A stretch of 64,000 nt of DNA from an uncultured bacterium (GTDB lineage Bacteria > Actinomycetota > Coriobacteriia > Coriobacteriales > Coriobacteriaceae): the NCBI GenBank assembly GCA_905215505.1, contig CAJMPU010000011.1:1-64000 (forward strand), read 5' to 3'. This document shows positions 1-9,621 of the stretch, piece by piece. The number at the start of each line of letters is the position of its first letter. Within the stretch, counting starts at the first letter, position 1. Under the pieces are notes generated by a model that saw nothing but the letters and a program-made list of their open reading frames with translations, had not been told where the DNA came from and ran no database searches. Made by a program: the position numbers and the translations under genes.

Positions 1-54
1 CGGGCCGTGTTCCGCTATGCGGTTGTCAATTTGCGAAAGAAATTATGCGTCACC
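1..54 (+). repeat. Direct repeat, copy 1 (flanks the YobI-like gene)
   Basis: Bases 7-54 match 3741-3788 at about 42 of 48 positions by eye, at a constant offset of 3734. Both copies contain an ATG-CGT-CAC start-like triplet series (45 and 3779). In this copy that small frame stops after eleven codons, while the same DNA encodes the N-terminus of the large NTPase in another frame. The copy may begin upstream of the window. Confidence 0.75.
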
Positions 55-3000
55 AGGCGCTATGTTTACCGCTTGCTTGATGCTCTTTACCGTCAAGACT
101 GTAAAAACGTCGCTCTTGCGGGCTCATATGGAAGCGGCAAGAGCAGCATCCTTGAGAAGTTTATAAGTAAAGCTCGTTTTAGGGGTCATAAGGTCGCCCG
201 CGTTAGTCTTGCGTGCTTTTATCCGACAAACGATTCGGGGATTAGTCAACAGCGGGATGTTACTGCTTGGCATCGTACAGATTGCTACCAACCTTCGTTT
301 GATCAGCTTGAGCGGGAAATATTGGGCCAACTTTTATATCAAGGTAAGCCAAATAAAACAAGGAGTTCTTTGTTCAACCAGACGCATCGAGTTTCCCTAC
401 ACCACAGGTTGTTAGAGCTTTTGGCATGGCTCTTCTTATCTTCGCTTTTTGTTGTTGCAGTTTTGTATACGATTGATGACAACCCCAACAAGCTGACTGC
501 TTGGAAAAACGCCCTAACGAGCGCACTTTCCCTTCAAAGTGAAATTAACGTATATGCAGCGGTGGCTGTTGTCTTCCTCTTTTCTGCCACCTTGTTTATT
601 TGCGTTCGCTTGGTGATTGGAAGACTAAAGGTTAGGTCGGTAACGGCCCCCGCGGTTAGTTTGACGCTCGACAATGATAGGGGTGGTGAAACATACTTTA
701 ATAAATATCGAGACGAACTCATTTACCTGTTTGAAGAGAATCGGTTCGACACCGTTGTTTTCGAAGACATTGATCGTTTCGATGATCTGCACATTTTTGA
801 TGAGCTGAGAAACTTGAATAATATTCTCAACCTTGCTCCCGGTGTCGTTGGCTCCTGGGGGAAACGTTCGGTACACTTTGTTTATGCCGTTAAAGACGGG
901 CTCTTCTCATCGCATGAGGATGAGGAATCTTCAAATGAAGTGACTGGTTCTGGGCGCGTAAAGTTTTTTGACATGATTATCTCCGTCGTTCCTTTTATTT
1001 CGGAGTTCAACGCGAAGGAAATGATTAACGACACCTTTAAGAAAGAAATAGAATCTGCATCCAATTCGAAAGAGGCAAATCGATTTAATACGCTTCTTCG
1101 CACTGCGGCACCTTACCTCGCGGATATGCGCTTGCTTACAAGTATTCGTAATGACTATCTGGTTATGGTTGAGGAAATGGGTAGACCGAGTTTTGGTAGG
1201 CCTTCGGACCTGGGTTTGACCTGTACCGGGCTGCTGGCCATCTCCATTTTCAAAAACTTATTACCTTCTGAGTTTGAGGACTTACGCCTTGGAAAAGGGA
1301 AACTTGACAAGCTATACGTAATTTATCGAAATTCGATTAGTTCGCAGCTTGATCAACTGAATGCAGCAAAAAGGTTGTGTTCCGCTTGTAAGGCGGAGGG
1401 TGACTTATCCGATGACGTGTGTCAGCTGCTGGGGTCTTCACTTGAGAAGGCCCTTTCAAGGCGCATGGAATCAATTAATTACATTACAATCGGGGATACG
1501 CGCTTTACATTTGGGAATAGTGGTGGCGCAGATATTTATCGCGATGATTTCTGGAAAGCATTCTTTAGCTTGACGCCGTTTGACTCAATATATCTAGGTG
1601 AGCATCGCGGGTATGCAAGTAGTCCCAATTTTCGGTTTAGTAAACAGGAACTTTTGCATTATCTTACTTTTGACGGGTCTGGTTTTGCCCCTGCTATCTT
1701 GATGGAAAGCGGGGTAGAAGAATCGGGGCTCACCAGTCTGGACGAGCAGATCGAGCATTTTCGAACGGCGGATTTTTCCACGATGGGAAATCTCGAGTGT
1801 GTTGTTACTGATGAAAATGGTCACGAATCTGTCATGCCGTTTTCGGATGTTGTTGCGTTGCATTTTGACAACAAGCTTGTCGTCGAACTAATTAATCGGG
1901 GATTCATTTGTAAAGATTTCTATTTATACGTCTCGAAGTACCCTGCGGGTGCCAAGCCAGGCGCAGTTTATTATGTGTCTCATTGCTATCGAAACGGACA
2001 GCAAGATATTGACGCTAATTTGAGTGCAGAAGACTGTGCGGAAATCCTTGATACTGTTCCTTTTTCTATTTTCGATCGTTCCTACTGTTTGAATTACAGT
2101 TTATTACGTTATCTCTTGGGCAGTGAGGCCAATCGCGAGGCAGCGGCAAAGATGATTGATGGGCTGGTCGCTGACTACGAAAACTCAGGTCAGAATCTGA
2201 TTCACCGCTTGCTGTCTACTTATGATGCTGAAGACAATCGAATCAAGACGTTCATTGCTTTGTTGATGGAACGGACAGATTTGGCCATTGATTGCCTGGT
2301 GGACGGGTTGTCAGTAGTTTTCGATCTTCATTCTCAATTTAAGATAATGCTTGAGGCTTTTAAAAACATTGATGCCCGCTCTTCTTATACATCGGTTTAT
2401 GGTTCAGTTTGGCTAAAAGAACACTTCGAGCACATGGATATACGGAGCATCGATCATGGGTCAGATTGGGCTTCTTCGATGGTTGGCTATCTAAAAGAGT
2501 GTCAAATTGTTGTTAGCGATCTGTCCGGCGTTGGTCCCTCTTTGAGAGTCGCGGTAATAGAACGAGGCATATATGACATAAACCGCGACAATTTGCTAAT
2601 TGCCTGCGGTACTCAACGACTTCCCAAACTAGATACGCTTTTGGAGGTATATGTTCCCGTTGGCAAGAATGTACTTTCAACCGGACTCGCTTTTCGCCGG
2701 TATCTTGAATCGCTTGATGAGTATGAATCTGCTATTACAGAGTTTGCACCCTTTGTATTTAAAGCTGTTTGTGATGCCGCCGATACGTGGTCGGACTCTA
2801 TTAAGGCCGAGTTCCTTGCAGAGGAGCTAGTAACGAAAATCAATCCCATAGCCCCTAAGATACAGATGGAGGACTTGTGTTCTGTTCAAGAGCTGACGGA
2901 ATTAAACGATATGGGATGCGCGATATTTTCTAGGCTGATTCCGCACGGCTTTGTGGAGCGGTCACCGTCCAATGCGGTATATCTGTTGAAACTTGAAGGG

Positions 3001-3576
3001 TTGGGATGCGGTTTTCGTTTCCAGGGCTATTTTAACCGCTTTGTTAAGAAAGGATTGTTCAATAACAAAGATGAGGTTGCAAAGCTGGGTCTTGAGGATG
3101 CCCGCCTTTTGGCAAAGGCAATTATCAGCAGGGATTGCATGGGCGAGAGCGAAATCTATTCAACTTTGCAGAAACTGCGAGCTGTGGGAGATGAACTGTT
3201 TCCTTTGGATGTTGAATCTGAAACGATTTCAAGTCTATCGGAAGGAGCCGGCCCGGTTGTCTCGCTGTATGATCGCGGTTTTATTCAGCCCGTTTCCATT
3301 GTTTATGAGGCCCTTGCAAAGGCGGACTGGAAGTACCGCGAGTGTGTTTTGAGGAAATGGGTAGAAACGCACACGTCCGACGATATCAATGACCTTCCGT
3401 ATCTGTTTTCTTATGATTTGGCGCCTATCGTTGCCGCTTCATCAAGCTGGGGCTCGTGGCTGACAGCGGCTGTCCGACAGAACCTCCCTCGTTATCTTAA
3501 CGACTGTCTCGATGAGTGCGATAAGGCTAAAGTCGAAGGGGAAGTGAAAAAGGTGATTGAGGAGCTGGGTGATTGA
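7..3576 (+). CDS. YobI-like membrane P-loop NTPase
   Basis: A very large protein (1189 residues) with a P-loop near the N-terminus (GSYGSGKSS, residues 39-47), two hydrophobic segments at about 136-157 and 180-205, and a Walker B-like VVFEDIDRFDD at about 250-260. This order matches the YobI-type/KAP-like membrane NTPases, whose P-loop domain is split by a transmembrane hairpin; the roughly 900-residue C-terminal part has no motif I recognise. The function of the family is not established; many relatives sit in accessory or defence islands, and the neighbours here fit that. The GTG at 7 is the first possible start in the window, but the frame is open to base 1, so the gene may start upstream. 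TTG at 31 is an alternative. Codon use is AT-richer than that of the core genes, suggesting transfer. Confidence 0.7.
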   Translation: MFRYAVVNLRKKLCVTRRYVYRLLDALYRQDCKNVALAGSYGSGKSSILEKFISKARFRGHKVARVSLACFYPTNDSGISQQRDVTAWHRTDCYQPSFDQLEREILGQLLYQGKPNKTRSSLFNQTHRVSLHHRLLELLAWLFLSSLFVVAVLYTIDDNPNKLTAWKNALTSALSLQSEINVYAAVAVVFLFSATLFICVRLVIGRLKVRSVTAPAVSLTLDNDRGGETYFNKYRDELIYLFEENRFDTVVFEDIDRFDDLHIFDELRNLNNILNLAPGVVGSWGKRSVHFVYAVKDGLFSSHEDEESSNEVTGSGRVKFFDMIISVVPFISEFNAKEMINDTFKKEIESASNSKEANRFNTLLRTAAPYLADMRLLTSIRNDYLVMVEEMGRPSFGRPSDLGLTCTGLLAISIFKNLLPSEFEDLRLGKGKLDKLYVIYRNSISSQLDQLNAAKRLCSACKAEGDLSDDVCQLLGSSLEKALSRRMESINYITIGDTRFTFGNSGGADIYRDDFWKAFFSLTPFDSIYLGEHRGYASSPNFRFSKQELLHYLTFDGSGFAPAILMESGVEESGLTSLDEQIEHFRTADFSTMGNLECVVTDENGHESVMPFSDVVALHFDNKLVVELINRGFICKDFYLYVSKYPAGAKPGAVYYVSHCYRNGQQDIDANLSAEDCAEILDTVPFSIFDRSYCLNYSLLRYLLGSEANREAAAKMIDGLVADYENSGQNLIHRLLSTYDAEDNRIKTFIALLMERTDLAIDCLVDGLSVVFDLHSQFKIMLEAFKNIDARSSYTSVYGSVWLKEHFEHMDIRSIDHGSDWASSMVGYLKECQIVVSDLSGVGPSLRVAVIERGIYDINRDNLLIACGTQRLPKLDTLLEVYVPVGKNVLSTGLAFRRYLESLDEYESAITEFAPFVFKAVCDAADTWSDSIKAEFLAEELVTKINPIAPKIQMEDLCSVQELTELNDMGCAIFSRLIPHGFVERSPSNAVYLLKLEGLGCGFRFQGYFNRFVKKGLFNNKDEVAKLGLEDARLLAKAIISRDCMGESEIYSTLQKLRAVGDELFPLDVESETISSLSEGAGPVVSLYDRGFIQPVSIVYEALAKADWKYRECVLRKWVETHTSDDINDLPYLFSYDLAPIVAASSSWGSWLTAAVRQNLPRYLNDCLDECDKAKVEGEVKKVIEELGD

Positions 3577-3734
3577 TTGTCTGAAATAAATATCAGCTCA
3601 CATGTTCATGGGCTTCTTCTTTGGGCAGTGCGTCGAGCGACCCATCGTCGATCGACGTGATGTTCGCAGACGCGGCTCGTGCTCCTTTCGTCGATGCTCT
3701 GTTGTTTAGTCGCCTGAAATCATATGACGACACG

Positions 3735-3788
3735 TGGACCGTGTTCCTCTATGTGTTTGTCAATTTGTGAAAGAAATAATGCGTCACC
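3735..3788 (+). repeat. Direct repeat, copy 2
   Basis: Second copy of the sequence at the left edge of the window. Here the frame that encodes the NTPase N-terminus in copy 1 meets a stop after nine codons, whereas the ATG at 3779 opens a 124-codon frame. The two copies bracket the NTPase gene almost exactly, so the gene may have been inserted into, or duplicated next to, the 5' end of the small gene. Confidence 0.75.
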
Positions 3789-4153
3789 TCCTTATGCGCA
3801 ACTATTTGCCCTATGGGTTTATCGAGACTGCCCAAGATGAATCGCTGTTCGTCGGAGAATGGTTTGCTCAACTATGCTTAAGGCCCTTGATCTGGATTTC
3901 CCAGTCTCCGTATAACGCTCTTGCAATGAGTGTCGTAGCGGTCATTGCCCAAACGTTTCTGGCAATCTATGCGCTGTTTAGGAATATGAACTACTACGAC
4001 ATGAACGCACCATTCTTGGAGAGCTTCTTCAACACCGTTAAGGCTGCGGCGCTGAAGCTGTGCACAGCAATCTTGGGCGAACACGCGATGCAGGTGCTGC
4101 GCAAGAAGAAGGGGAGTGGCGATGAGGTGCAACCCTCCGCGAGTAGCGACTGA
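3779..4153 (+). CDS. Small single-pass membrane protein, unknown
   Basis: A 124-residue frame with one convincing hydrophobic segment (NALAMSVVAVIAQTFLAIYA) in the middle and a basic, polar C-terminal tail. I do not recognise a family. The ATG at 3779 was chosen over the upstream GTG at 3734 because it lies at the end of the conserved repeat block; neither has a strong Shine-Dalgarno. Its position between the membrane NTPase and the DUF4062-type gene could mean that it is a partner of one of them, but that is inference from context only. It may also be a chance frame. Confidence 0.4.
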   Translation: MRHLLMRNYLPYGFIETAQDESLFVGEWFAQLCLRPLIWISQSPYNALAMSVVAVIAQTFLAIYALFRNMNYYDMNAPFLESFFNTVKAAALKLCTAILGEHAMQVLRKKKGSGDEVQPSASSD

Positions 4154-4335
4154 GAATAGGTCGAGAATGGGCGACTTGCTGTTTCGCGCGCATCGAACGG
4201 TCCAGGCCAGTTCAGTTGTAAGACGTTGGCGATATAAACTATTGAATCGAGCGCTGTAGCGACCGATTTCTCGTCCGCACAATTGGTCCGCGCCGCTTGT
4301 TATTCTATGGATCTACTCAATCATTAGGAGGTTCT

Positions 4336-6999
4336 ATGGATGCAAATGAGATGGACGCCGAGGTCATTGATCGTGACCGTATTGAGGTGTTTGTTAGCTC
4401 TTCGATGAGCGATGAAGGCGATTTTAGCTGGCAGCAGCTGAGGGATGAGCTTAATCGCGCTTTGTTGAAATCGGATATCTTTAAACCCTTCGCAATCGAG
4501 TCCCATGCGAGCATTGAGCCATCATCGTCTTATTATCTTAATCGCTTAGTACAGAGCGATATAGTGATTGGAATCATACGGTCAGAATTGAGGCCAGGAA
4601 CTAGTAAAGAGCTATATCGGGCTATCCAGCTCAGAAAGCCACTCATTCTCGTTAAGCTTGAAGGCGAGACATCGTCGGATATCGAGTCTCTGTTTCGTTA
4701 TGTTAGGGAAATGGATGCGTGCACATATGTCGAATTGCCGAGTGATTCAGGTCTCGTTTCTTATCTGATGGATCAGCTTAATAATGTGATGGTAGATTTG
4801 TTTCACAATCGACGATTTGAAATTGAAGATGGTAAGCCGGCAGTTTTTGCAGACATTGCTCCGATCTCTATTCCCGAAGATGTTCTTGATGCTTTTGGCG
4901 CTTCTGTCGCCTTGATTTCAAAAAAATTTAACTACCATGCTGAATGGCTTGAGAGAAAGTCTGACAATCCTCACCTGTTCTTTCTTGGTGAGAAGGCGGT
5001 TGAGTGGCTACTTTATGGCACCCCCTTTTCGGTCGGTGCATTCAAGGCTGGCATTCTAGAGATTATGAAAGACAGCGGCATTCCCAGAGACACTCTTTCA
5101 CTAAGGCTTGACGCCCTCGATGCTTCTATTGAAGGTCGCTATTCCAGATGCTATGAATTACTTCAACTTGCTTGTGATTCAATAGAATCGAAAGATTGTT
5201 GGGCTTATGGTAATTGTTTAATTGACAAGCGGACTGTCGCTGGCATGCTTTCCGAATATGGATTTGGCACCCAGTGGTCAATTCAGAAACAAATTGATGC
5301 GCTCTCCGCTCCAGCCTATATTCCCCTTGCGCTTAAGTTCGAAGAGGAGGTGGGGACTGCTGTCTTAAACGCTTCGAGAGAGGCGAGGGCGGTTAATCCT
5401 TACACAACGATTCGACATGACGCTAGCCTTGCTTCCGTCATGTCGAATATATCGTGTTTGTTATTTAGTTCAATATTATGCGGGAGCATATCGAGCGCCT
5501 TATATTCTCGCAGCCTGCTTGCTAATTCGCTTATCGACTACTCCTCTATTTACAATCGGCCCGAACTTGAGCTCGAGGGAATTAAGCTGCTTGTTCTTCA
5601 GGGGGATGCTAAGGGCTTCGAGAATAGGTTTGCTTATAAGAGCGATGGTTTAAGGTCATATCTCCCCTCGTGTGCCGAGGAACTGTGGCATCTGACTACT
5701 TTAACGGCCCAGGCATATCGTCCGAGTATGATTTCCGTCGTCATTAAGGAGTGTGCGCCTTATTTTTCGGATGATACTATTTGCGATGCTTGGAACACGT
5801 TAAACGCTGCAGATGATTTTCGGCAATGTGAATCAAAATGGATTAAGGCGATCGGCATGATCAAGATGCGGGTTGATGAGAAGTCGCTTGTAAGCCTACT
5901 TTGTCAGGTTGTCGATCAACATTTATATACCGTCGCTTCTGATGTTTCGAACGTTATTGGCGGAATGGATTTAGACAAAATCGACAAAGAGCTCGTTGAT
6001 CAACTGGGCAGTAGCCTTAAATCGAATTCTGATGAACTGCTTAAATACAATTTCTCTGCTGGCGTTTTCGGATGCGTTGAGAAGCGTTGTGGCTTTTCTA
6101 TTTTGAGCGAAGAACAAGTGGGGCATCTTTCCACTGTTGAGCGGGGTTGTTATTTAGACAACAAATCTCCAGCATGCAATGCGGAAACGGCTTGTATCGA
6201 TGAATTGCGCAGGCAATTCGACTCGAATAATCGTTCTGATTTTCACTCAGGGTTTTCCATTCGTCCCTCTTCTTTGCTATGTCGCTCACTCGATGATGTC
6301 CCTTCTGAGTCATTTAACGCATCCTTGGCTGGCGTGCTGGAGCATTGTCTTAAAGGGCTTCCGACATATCAAGGATCACCCTGCTCTGCAGGAGAGGCTA
6401 TGTCCGTATTAAATAAGTTTGTATGTTGTTGCGTGCGCGATGGAAAGGCACTTCCCGTCGGTTGGACGGATTTAATTTCTGAACTTCCGGATGAGTGGCC
6501 CGAAGACCCGGTATTTAGAGAGCCTATATCAATGGACTCATGTGCATGGTCTGTAAGATGCTTAGCTCTAAAAGTTGCTACCGGCTTTGCAACAGACATA
6601 GAGTTCCTGACATTTGGTATTAAATTTGATGCCCTTACAGCCGCCGGTCAGCGTGCGTTTTTAGAAGTACTTGAGCAGCTGATTGTTTGTAATGCTATCT
6701 GCGATCAATACCGTGGCGTCGTTTCTGCAATCTGTTCGAGCGTTATGCTTAGTGAGGACTCTGCTGTGTGTGAACTATTGCTTGATAGCGTTGCTGCAGG
6801 CTATCGTAGATGGGAAGCGAGCTCTTTTAGCGATTTGGCGTTTCAATCGTTACACGATGTTTCCCCTAATGTTGCATTTAAGCTTGTGCGCTTATGCAAG
6901 GAGGGGAAATTCGATGATGCTACTCTCGAGCAGAAGTTACTTGGTGAGCTCTCGAGTGATTCTAACTGGTTTATTCGCTGGCATGTTGCGAATGACTAG
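4336..6999 (+). CDS. DUF4062-type N-terminal domain protein, large
   Basis: The N-terminal 150 residues have the layout of DUF4062: a first strand RIEVFVSSSM, a helix with DELNRAL, then SYYLNRLVQSDIVIGIIRSE and KELYRAIQLRKPLILVKLEG. That is a Rossmann-like alternation resembling TIR/SEFIR-type domains. The remaining 700 residues are probably helical and unrecognised. DUF4062 proteins are often fused to NTPase or repeat sensor domains and are found in defence islands; here I see no P-loop, so a cofactor-sensing or nucleotide-cleaving role is only a guess. The start at 4336 has a textbook AGGAGG at 4326-4331; the frame extends upstream to 4297 without a better signal. Codon use is AT-rich like its neighbours. 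It lies between two ATPase genes but is separated from each by more than 180 bp. Confidence 0.65.
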   Translation: MDANEMDAEVIDRDRIEVFVSSSMSDEGDFSWQQLRDELNRALLKSDIFKPFAIESHASIEPSSSYYLNRLVQSDIVIGIIRSELRPGTSKELYRAIQLRKPLILVKLEGETSSDIESLFRYVREMDACTYVELPSDSGLVSYLMDQLNNVMVDLFHNRRFEIEDGKPAVFADIAPISIPEDVLDAFGASVALISKKFNYHAEWLERKSDNPHLFFLGEKAVEWLLYGTPFSVGAFKAGILEIMKDSGIPRDTLSLRLDALDASIEGRYSRCYELLQLACDSIESKDCWAYGNCLIDKRTVAGMLSEYGFGTQWSIQKQIDALSAPAYIPLALKFEEEVGTAVLNASREARAVNPYTTIRHDASLASVMSNISCLLFSSILCGSISSALYSRSLLANSLIDYSSIYNRPELELEGIKLLVLQGDAKGFENRFAYKSDGLRSYLPSCAEELWHLTTLTAQAYRPSMISVVIKECAPYFSDDTICDAWNTLNAADDFRQCESKWIKAIGMIKMRVDEKSLVSLLCQVVDQHLYTVASDVSNVIGGMDLDKIDKELVDQLGSSLKSNSDELLKYNFSAGVFGCVEKRCGFSILSEEQVGHLSTVERGCYLDNKSPACNAETACIDELRRQFDSNNRSDFHSGFSIRPSSLLCRSLDDVPSESFNASLAGVLEHCLKGLPTYQGSPCSAGEAMSVLNKFVCCCVRDGKALPVGWTDLISELPDEWPEDPVFREPISMDSCAWSVRCLALKVATGFATDIEFLTFGIKFDALTAAGQRAFLEVLEQLIVCNAICDQYRGVVSAICSSVMLSEDSAVCELLLDSVAAGYRRWEASSFSDLAFQSLHDVSPNVAFKLVRLCKEGKFDDATLEQKLLGELSSDSNWFIRWHVAND

Positions 7000-7261
7000 G
7001 CGTAGGTTTGGCGCCGGGACAACGTGGATCTCGGCGCCTTCTTGCCATCGTCTGATTAGTCCGGACCTATCCCGGTGCCAATTTGTTGCTGGCGGCTGAT
7101 CTCGCAGCGCTGCCGCATGTTGGTCTTTCCTATGCCGACCCAGACTGTCCTGCTTACAGCCATTCGTCCATAAAAAACGTGGCTCGCGGAGTTGGTGGGC
7201 AGTTTGTTTGCTTGCGGATTCATAATCAATAAGACGCAAACGCCTCTTCCATGGAGATCAA

Positions 7262-9409
7262 ATGTCTGAACCGATTGTCGTAAAGCTTGCCTGTTGTAAC
7301 AACATTGACTGCGCAACTATTACGCTAAAACCCAATGCAACCACTGTTCTGCACGGAATGAACGGCTCCGGTAAGAGCTCGGTTGCAAAAGCGATTCAGC
7401 TTTATAACGGCGATGACGGGCAGACGTTAGAAGTGTTGAAACCCTATGCCTCAGAATCTCTGCCATCTGTCGAGGGCTTGCCGCCGGATGCGAATATCCT
7501 CGTATTTAATGAAGACTATGTCGATAGCACGCTGTTTAAGGGCGACATGGAGCTAATCGAAAACGGATACAAGATCTTTGTCGATACTCCCGAGTATCGT
7601 AAGGCTGCAAAAGTGACAGATGAGTTACTGGCGGATGCCGTCAAAAGGTTGCGGGATGAGGGCAAGGTGGCTGAGTTGCTCTCTACAGTTAATAACTTGC
7701 TGTCTTGCTTTGGGAAGGTTTCTAAGCAGACCTATTCGAAGGTTAGCCCAATTGCGAAAGGCATCGTGTTAATGGGAAACCTTATTGAGCATGTTTCTCC
7801 AAAGTTCGAGTCGTTTACCCCACTAATCCAAGGAGACAATGCCAAGGATTGGCTGCAGTGGCGTGACAAAGGCAGTAAATACAACTCGCGGGGCGTATGT
7901 CCGTATTGCGGTAAGGCTCTCGAACAGCCTGAACTTGAAGTGTGTAACGAAATGCAGGCCGTATACGGCGGAAAATATATCGATAACTGTACAAAAACGA
8001 TTGAGACTTTCGGGGAAGCCGAGGTGCTTCTTAGCGAAAACGCCCGTGCGCAGTCTGACGCGATTTTACACGGGAAGCTAGAAGAAGAGCCCAATCCCGA
8101 GAATGATGCCTTTCTTGCCTGCATCAAAGCAGATGCGGAGGGACTTAAGGCCAAGCTCGAAAAAATCCAGCAATTAAATTATTCGTTCCTGAAGAATGAA
8201 GAAAAAGATGCCGACTATTTTGAAGGCTTAAAAATTCATGTCGAGCGTCTCGAAAAGATGAATTCGCAATTCGCAGTTGAACGCATCAACAGCATTAATG
8301 CTGTACTAGATGATCTTTCATCCAAAGTGAGGGACATCCAAATTGCCATCGGTCGTCAAAGCGCAGCATTAAGGAAATCCATCAAGGCATCGATGGCCGA
8401 AATGAATGCTTTTCTGGAGTCGGCAGGATTTCCCTACGAGATCTCAATCGCTTCGCCAGATGGGGCTCGCTGTGCCGTCTCACTGAGGCCACGCGGGCTC
8501 GCGATGAACATCGAGGATTTAAAGTCGCACCTAAGCTATGGCGAGCGTAATTCGCTTGCGATTGCATTGTTTTCCGCTCAGGTGAAAAGTGAGAAGCCGG
8601 ACATGGTTGTGCTCGACGACCCGATTTCTTCCTTTGATCAAAATAAGAAATACGCGATTCTCCAAAGGTTATTTTCGAAATCTAAGGGTGTCTGTCGTGG
8701 GATTACAACGTTGCTGCTGACCCATGACTTTGAAACGCTCATCATGATCGGCAAAGTCCACAAGGATATTCTGTGCGATACATCCTGCTTTTATGCGCGC
8801 AACGATTGCGGGGAGTTATCCCTGATACCTGTTGAGGATGATGATTTTAATAGTGCGGTACAGTGCTTTAAGGCAATCGTGGCGAGCGACGCATCCCTGC
8901 CTTATAGAATTGCGCTTGCTAGGAGAGCGGTTGAAATTGCGTACGGAAAGTCGTCTGCCTGGCACGTTTTATCAAGTTTGATGCATCGTCGGGAAGTTGC
9001 GACGATGCGTGAGCAAGAGCTTGCTGACGAAGAGTGGAAGGAAGCAAAAAAGCAGCTTGAGGATATCGGTTTAAAGGACTTTAGCTACCAAGACTTATTG
9101 AGCCAGCTTGGAAATGCGGAGCTGCTGTCCGTTTATGATCAAGCGCCTTCACCCGTTGAGAAAATCTGCGCGTTTAGATTACTCGCTGACAACAATGCTG
9201 GTGAAATGAGTCAGGTCTGCAATCGTGCCAATATCGATGAGACAGTGTTCAAGTTTGCAAACGAATACTTCCATATCGAAAACCTCATGGCGTATCAGTT
9301 TGATCCCGTTAAGTTCAATACTGTTCCGGCAGGGATTGTCGAAACCTGCGACAAAGTGATTGCCGGGTTTAAGAGACAATGCGAGCAGTGGGCTAATGCT
9401 GACAATTAG
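7262..9409 (+). CDS. AAA_13/PrrC-RloC-like ABC-type ATPase
   Basis: A 715-residue ABC-class ATPase: Walker A GMNGSGKSS (32-40), a central coiled region with a zinc-hook-like CPYC (C213, C216), signature LSYGERNSLA (424-433), Walker B MVVLDDPISSFD (D452/D453) and a switch histidine in LLLTHDF (H488). This order is that of the AAA_13 group, which includes the anticodon nucleases PrrC and RloC. The C-terminal 200 residues contain an R-x3-E (R554/E558) and a NEYFH (667-671), reminiscent of the Arg-Glu-His triad of PrrC/RloC, but the Glu-to-His spacing is much larger, so nuclease activity is uncertain. It is followed at 212 bp by an Abi_2 gene. The ATG at 7262 lacks a strong Shine-Dalgarno; no better start is seen. 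A role as an energised sensor in phage defence is inferred. Confidence 0.7.
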   Translation: MSEPIVVKLACCNNIDCATITLKPNATTVLHGMNGSGKSSVAKAIQLYNGDDGQTLEVLKPYASESLPSVEGLPPDANILVFNEDYVDSTLFKGDMELIENGYKIFVDTPEYRKAAKVTDELLADAVKRLRDEGKVAELLSTVNNLLSCFGKVSKQTYSKVSPIAKGIVLMGNLIEHVSPKFESFTPLIQGDNAKDWLQWRDKGSKYNSRGVCPYCGKALEQPELEVCNEMQAVYGGKYIDNCTKTIETFGEAEVLLSENARAQSDAILHGKLEEEPNPENDAFLACIKADAEGLKAKLEKIQQLNYSFLKNEEKDADYFEGLKIHVERLEKMNSQFAVERINSINAVLDDLSSKVRDIQIAIGRQSAALRKSIKASMAEMNAFLESAGFPYEISIASPDGARCAVSLRPRGLAMNIEDLKSHLSYGERNSLAIALFSAQVKSEKPDMVVLDDPISSFDQNKKYAILQRLFSKSKGVCRGITTLLLTHDFETLIMIGKVHKDILCDTSCFYARNDCGELSLIPVEDDDFNSAVQCFKAIVASDASLPYRIALARRAVEIAYGKSSAWHVLSSLMHRREVATMREQELADEEWKEAKKQLEDIGLKDFSYQDLLSQLGNAELLSVYDQAPSPVEKICAFRLLADNNAGEMSQVCNRANIDETVFKFANEYFHIENLMAYQFDPVKFNTVPAGIVETCDKVIAGFKRQCEQWANADN

Positions 9410-9514
9410 CGGCATCTCCTTGGTGTCCCTCTTTTATAAAGGCATTCCATTTGCACACTTTTGTGCCTGGTTCAAGGATTGATTTGGAAGATTGGTGGCA
9501 CCGGATTGACGGAC

Positions 9515-9615
9515 CCCGGGTTCTCGCTTAAAGTAACTCTTGTGATGAGGCCTTGCGACGGTACGTCCGGCTTGGTCCGTGGGAACCGCCGAAAGGCGGT
9601 TTTCGCGTTTAAGGG
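9515..9615 (+). ncRNA. Structured leader before Abi_2 gene (abiF-RNA-like candidate)
   Basis: The 100 bp before the Abi_2 start carry a conserved block that recurs at 11541-11640 (cggg-ttc, cttaaag, ccggcttggt, ccgccgaa, acggttt, cgttt in the same order). In this copy there is a perfect 7-bp stem AACCGCC/GGCGGTT closed by GAAA (9584-9601). Conserved RNA motifs named abiF have been described upstream of Abi_2/AbiF genes; I cannot confirm that this is a member without a covariance search. Confidence 0.45.
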
Positions 9616-9621
9616 GTCCAA

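Noticed and set aside
3646..3657. Palindrome CGTCGATCGACG between the NTPase gene and the small membrane gene
   Set aside because: Short, GC-rich and not positioned relative to a promoter; likely chance.
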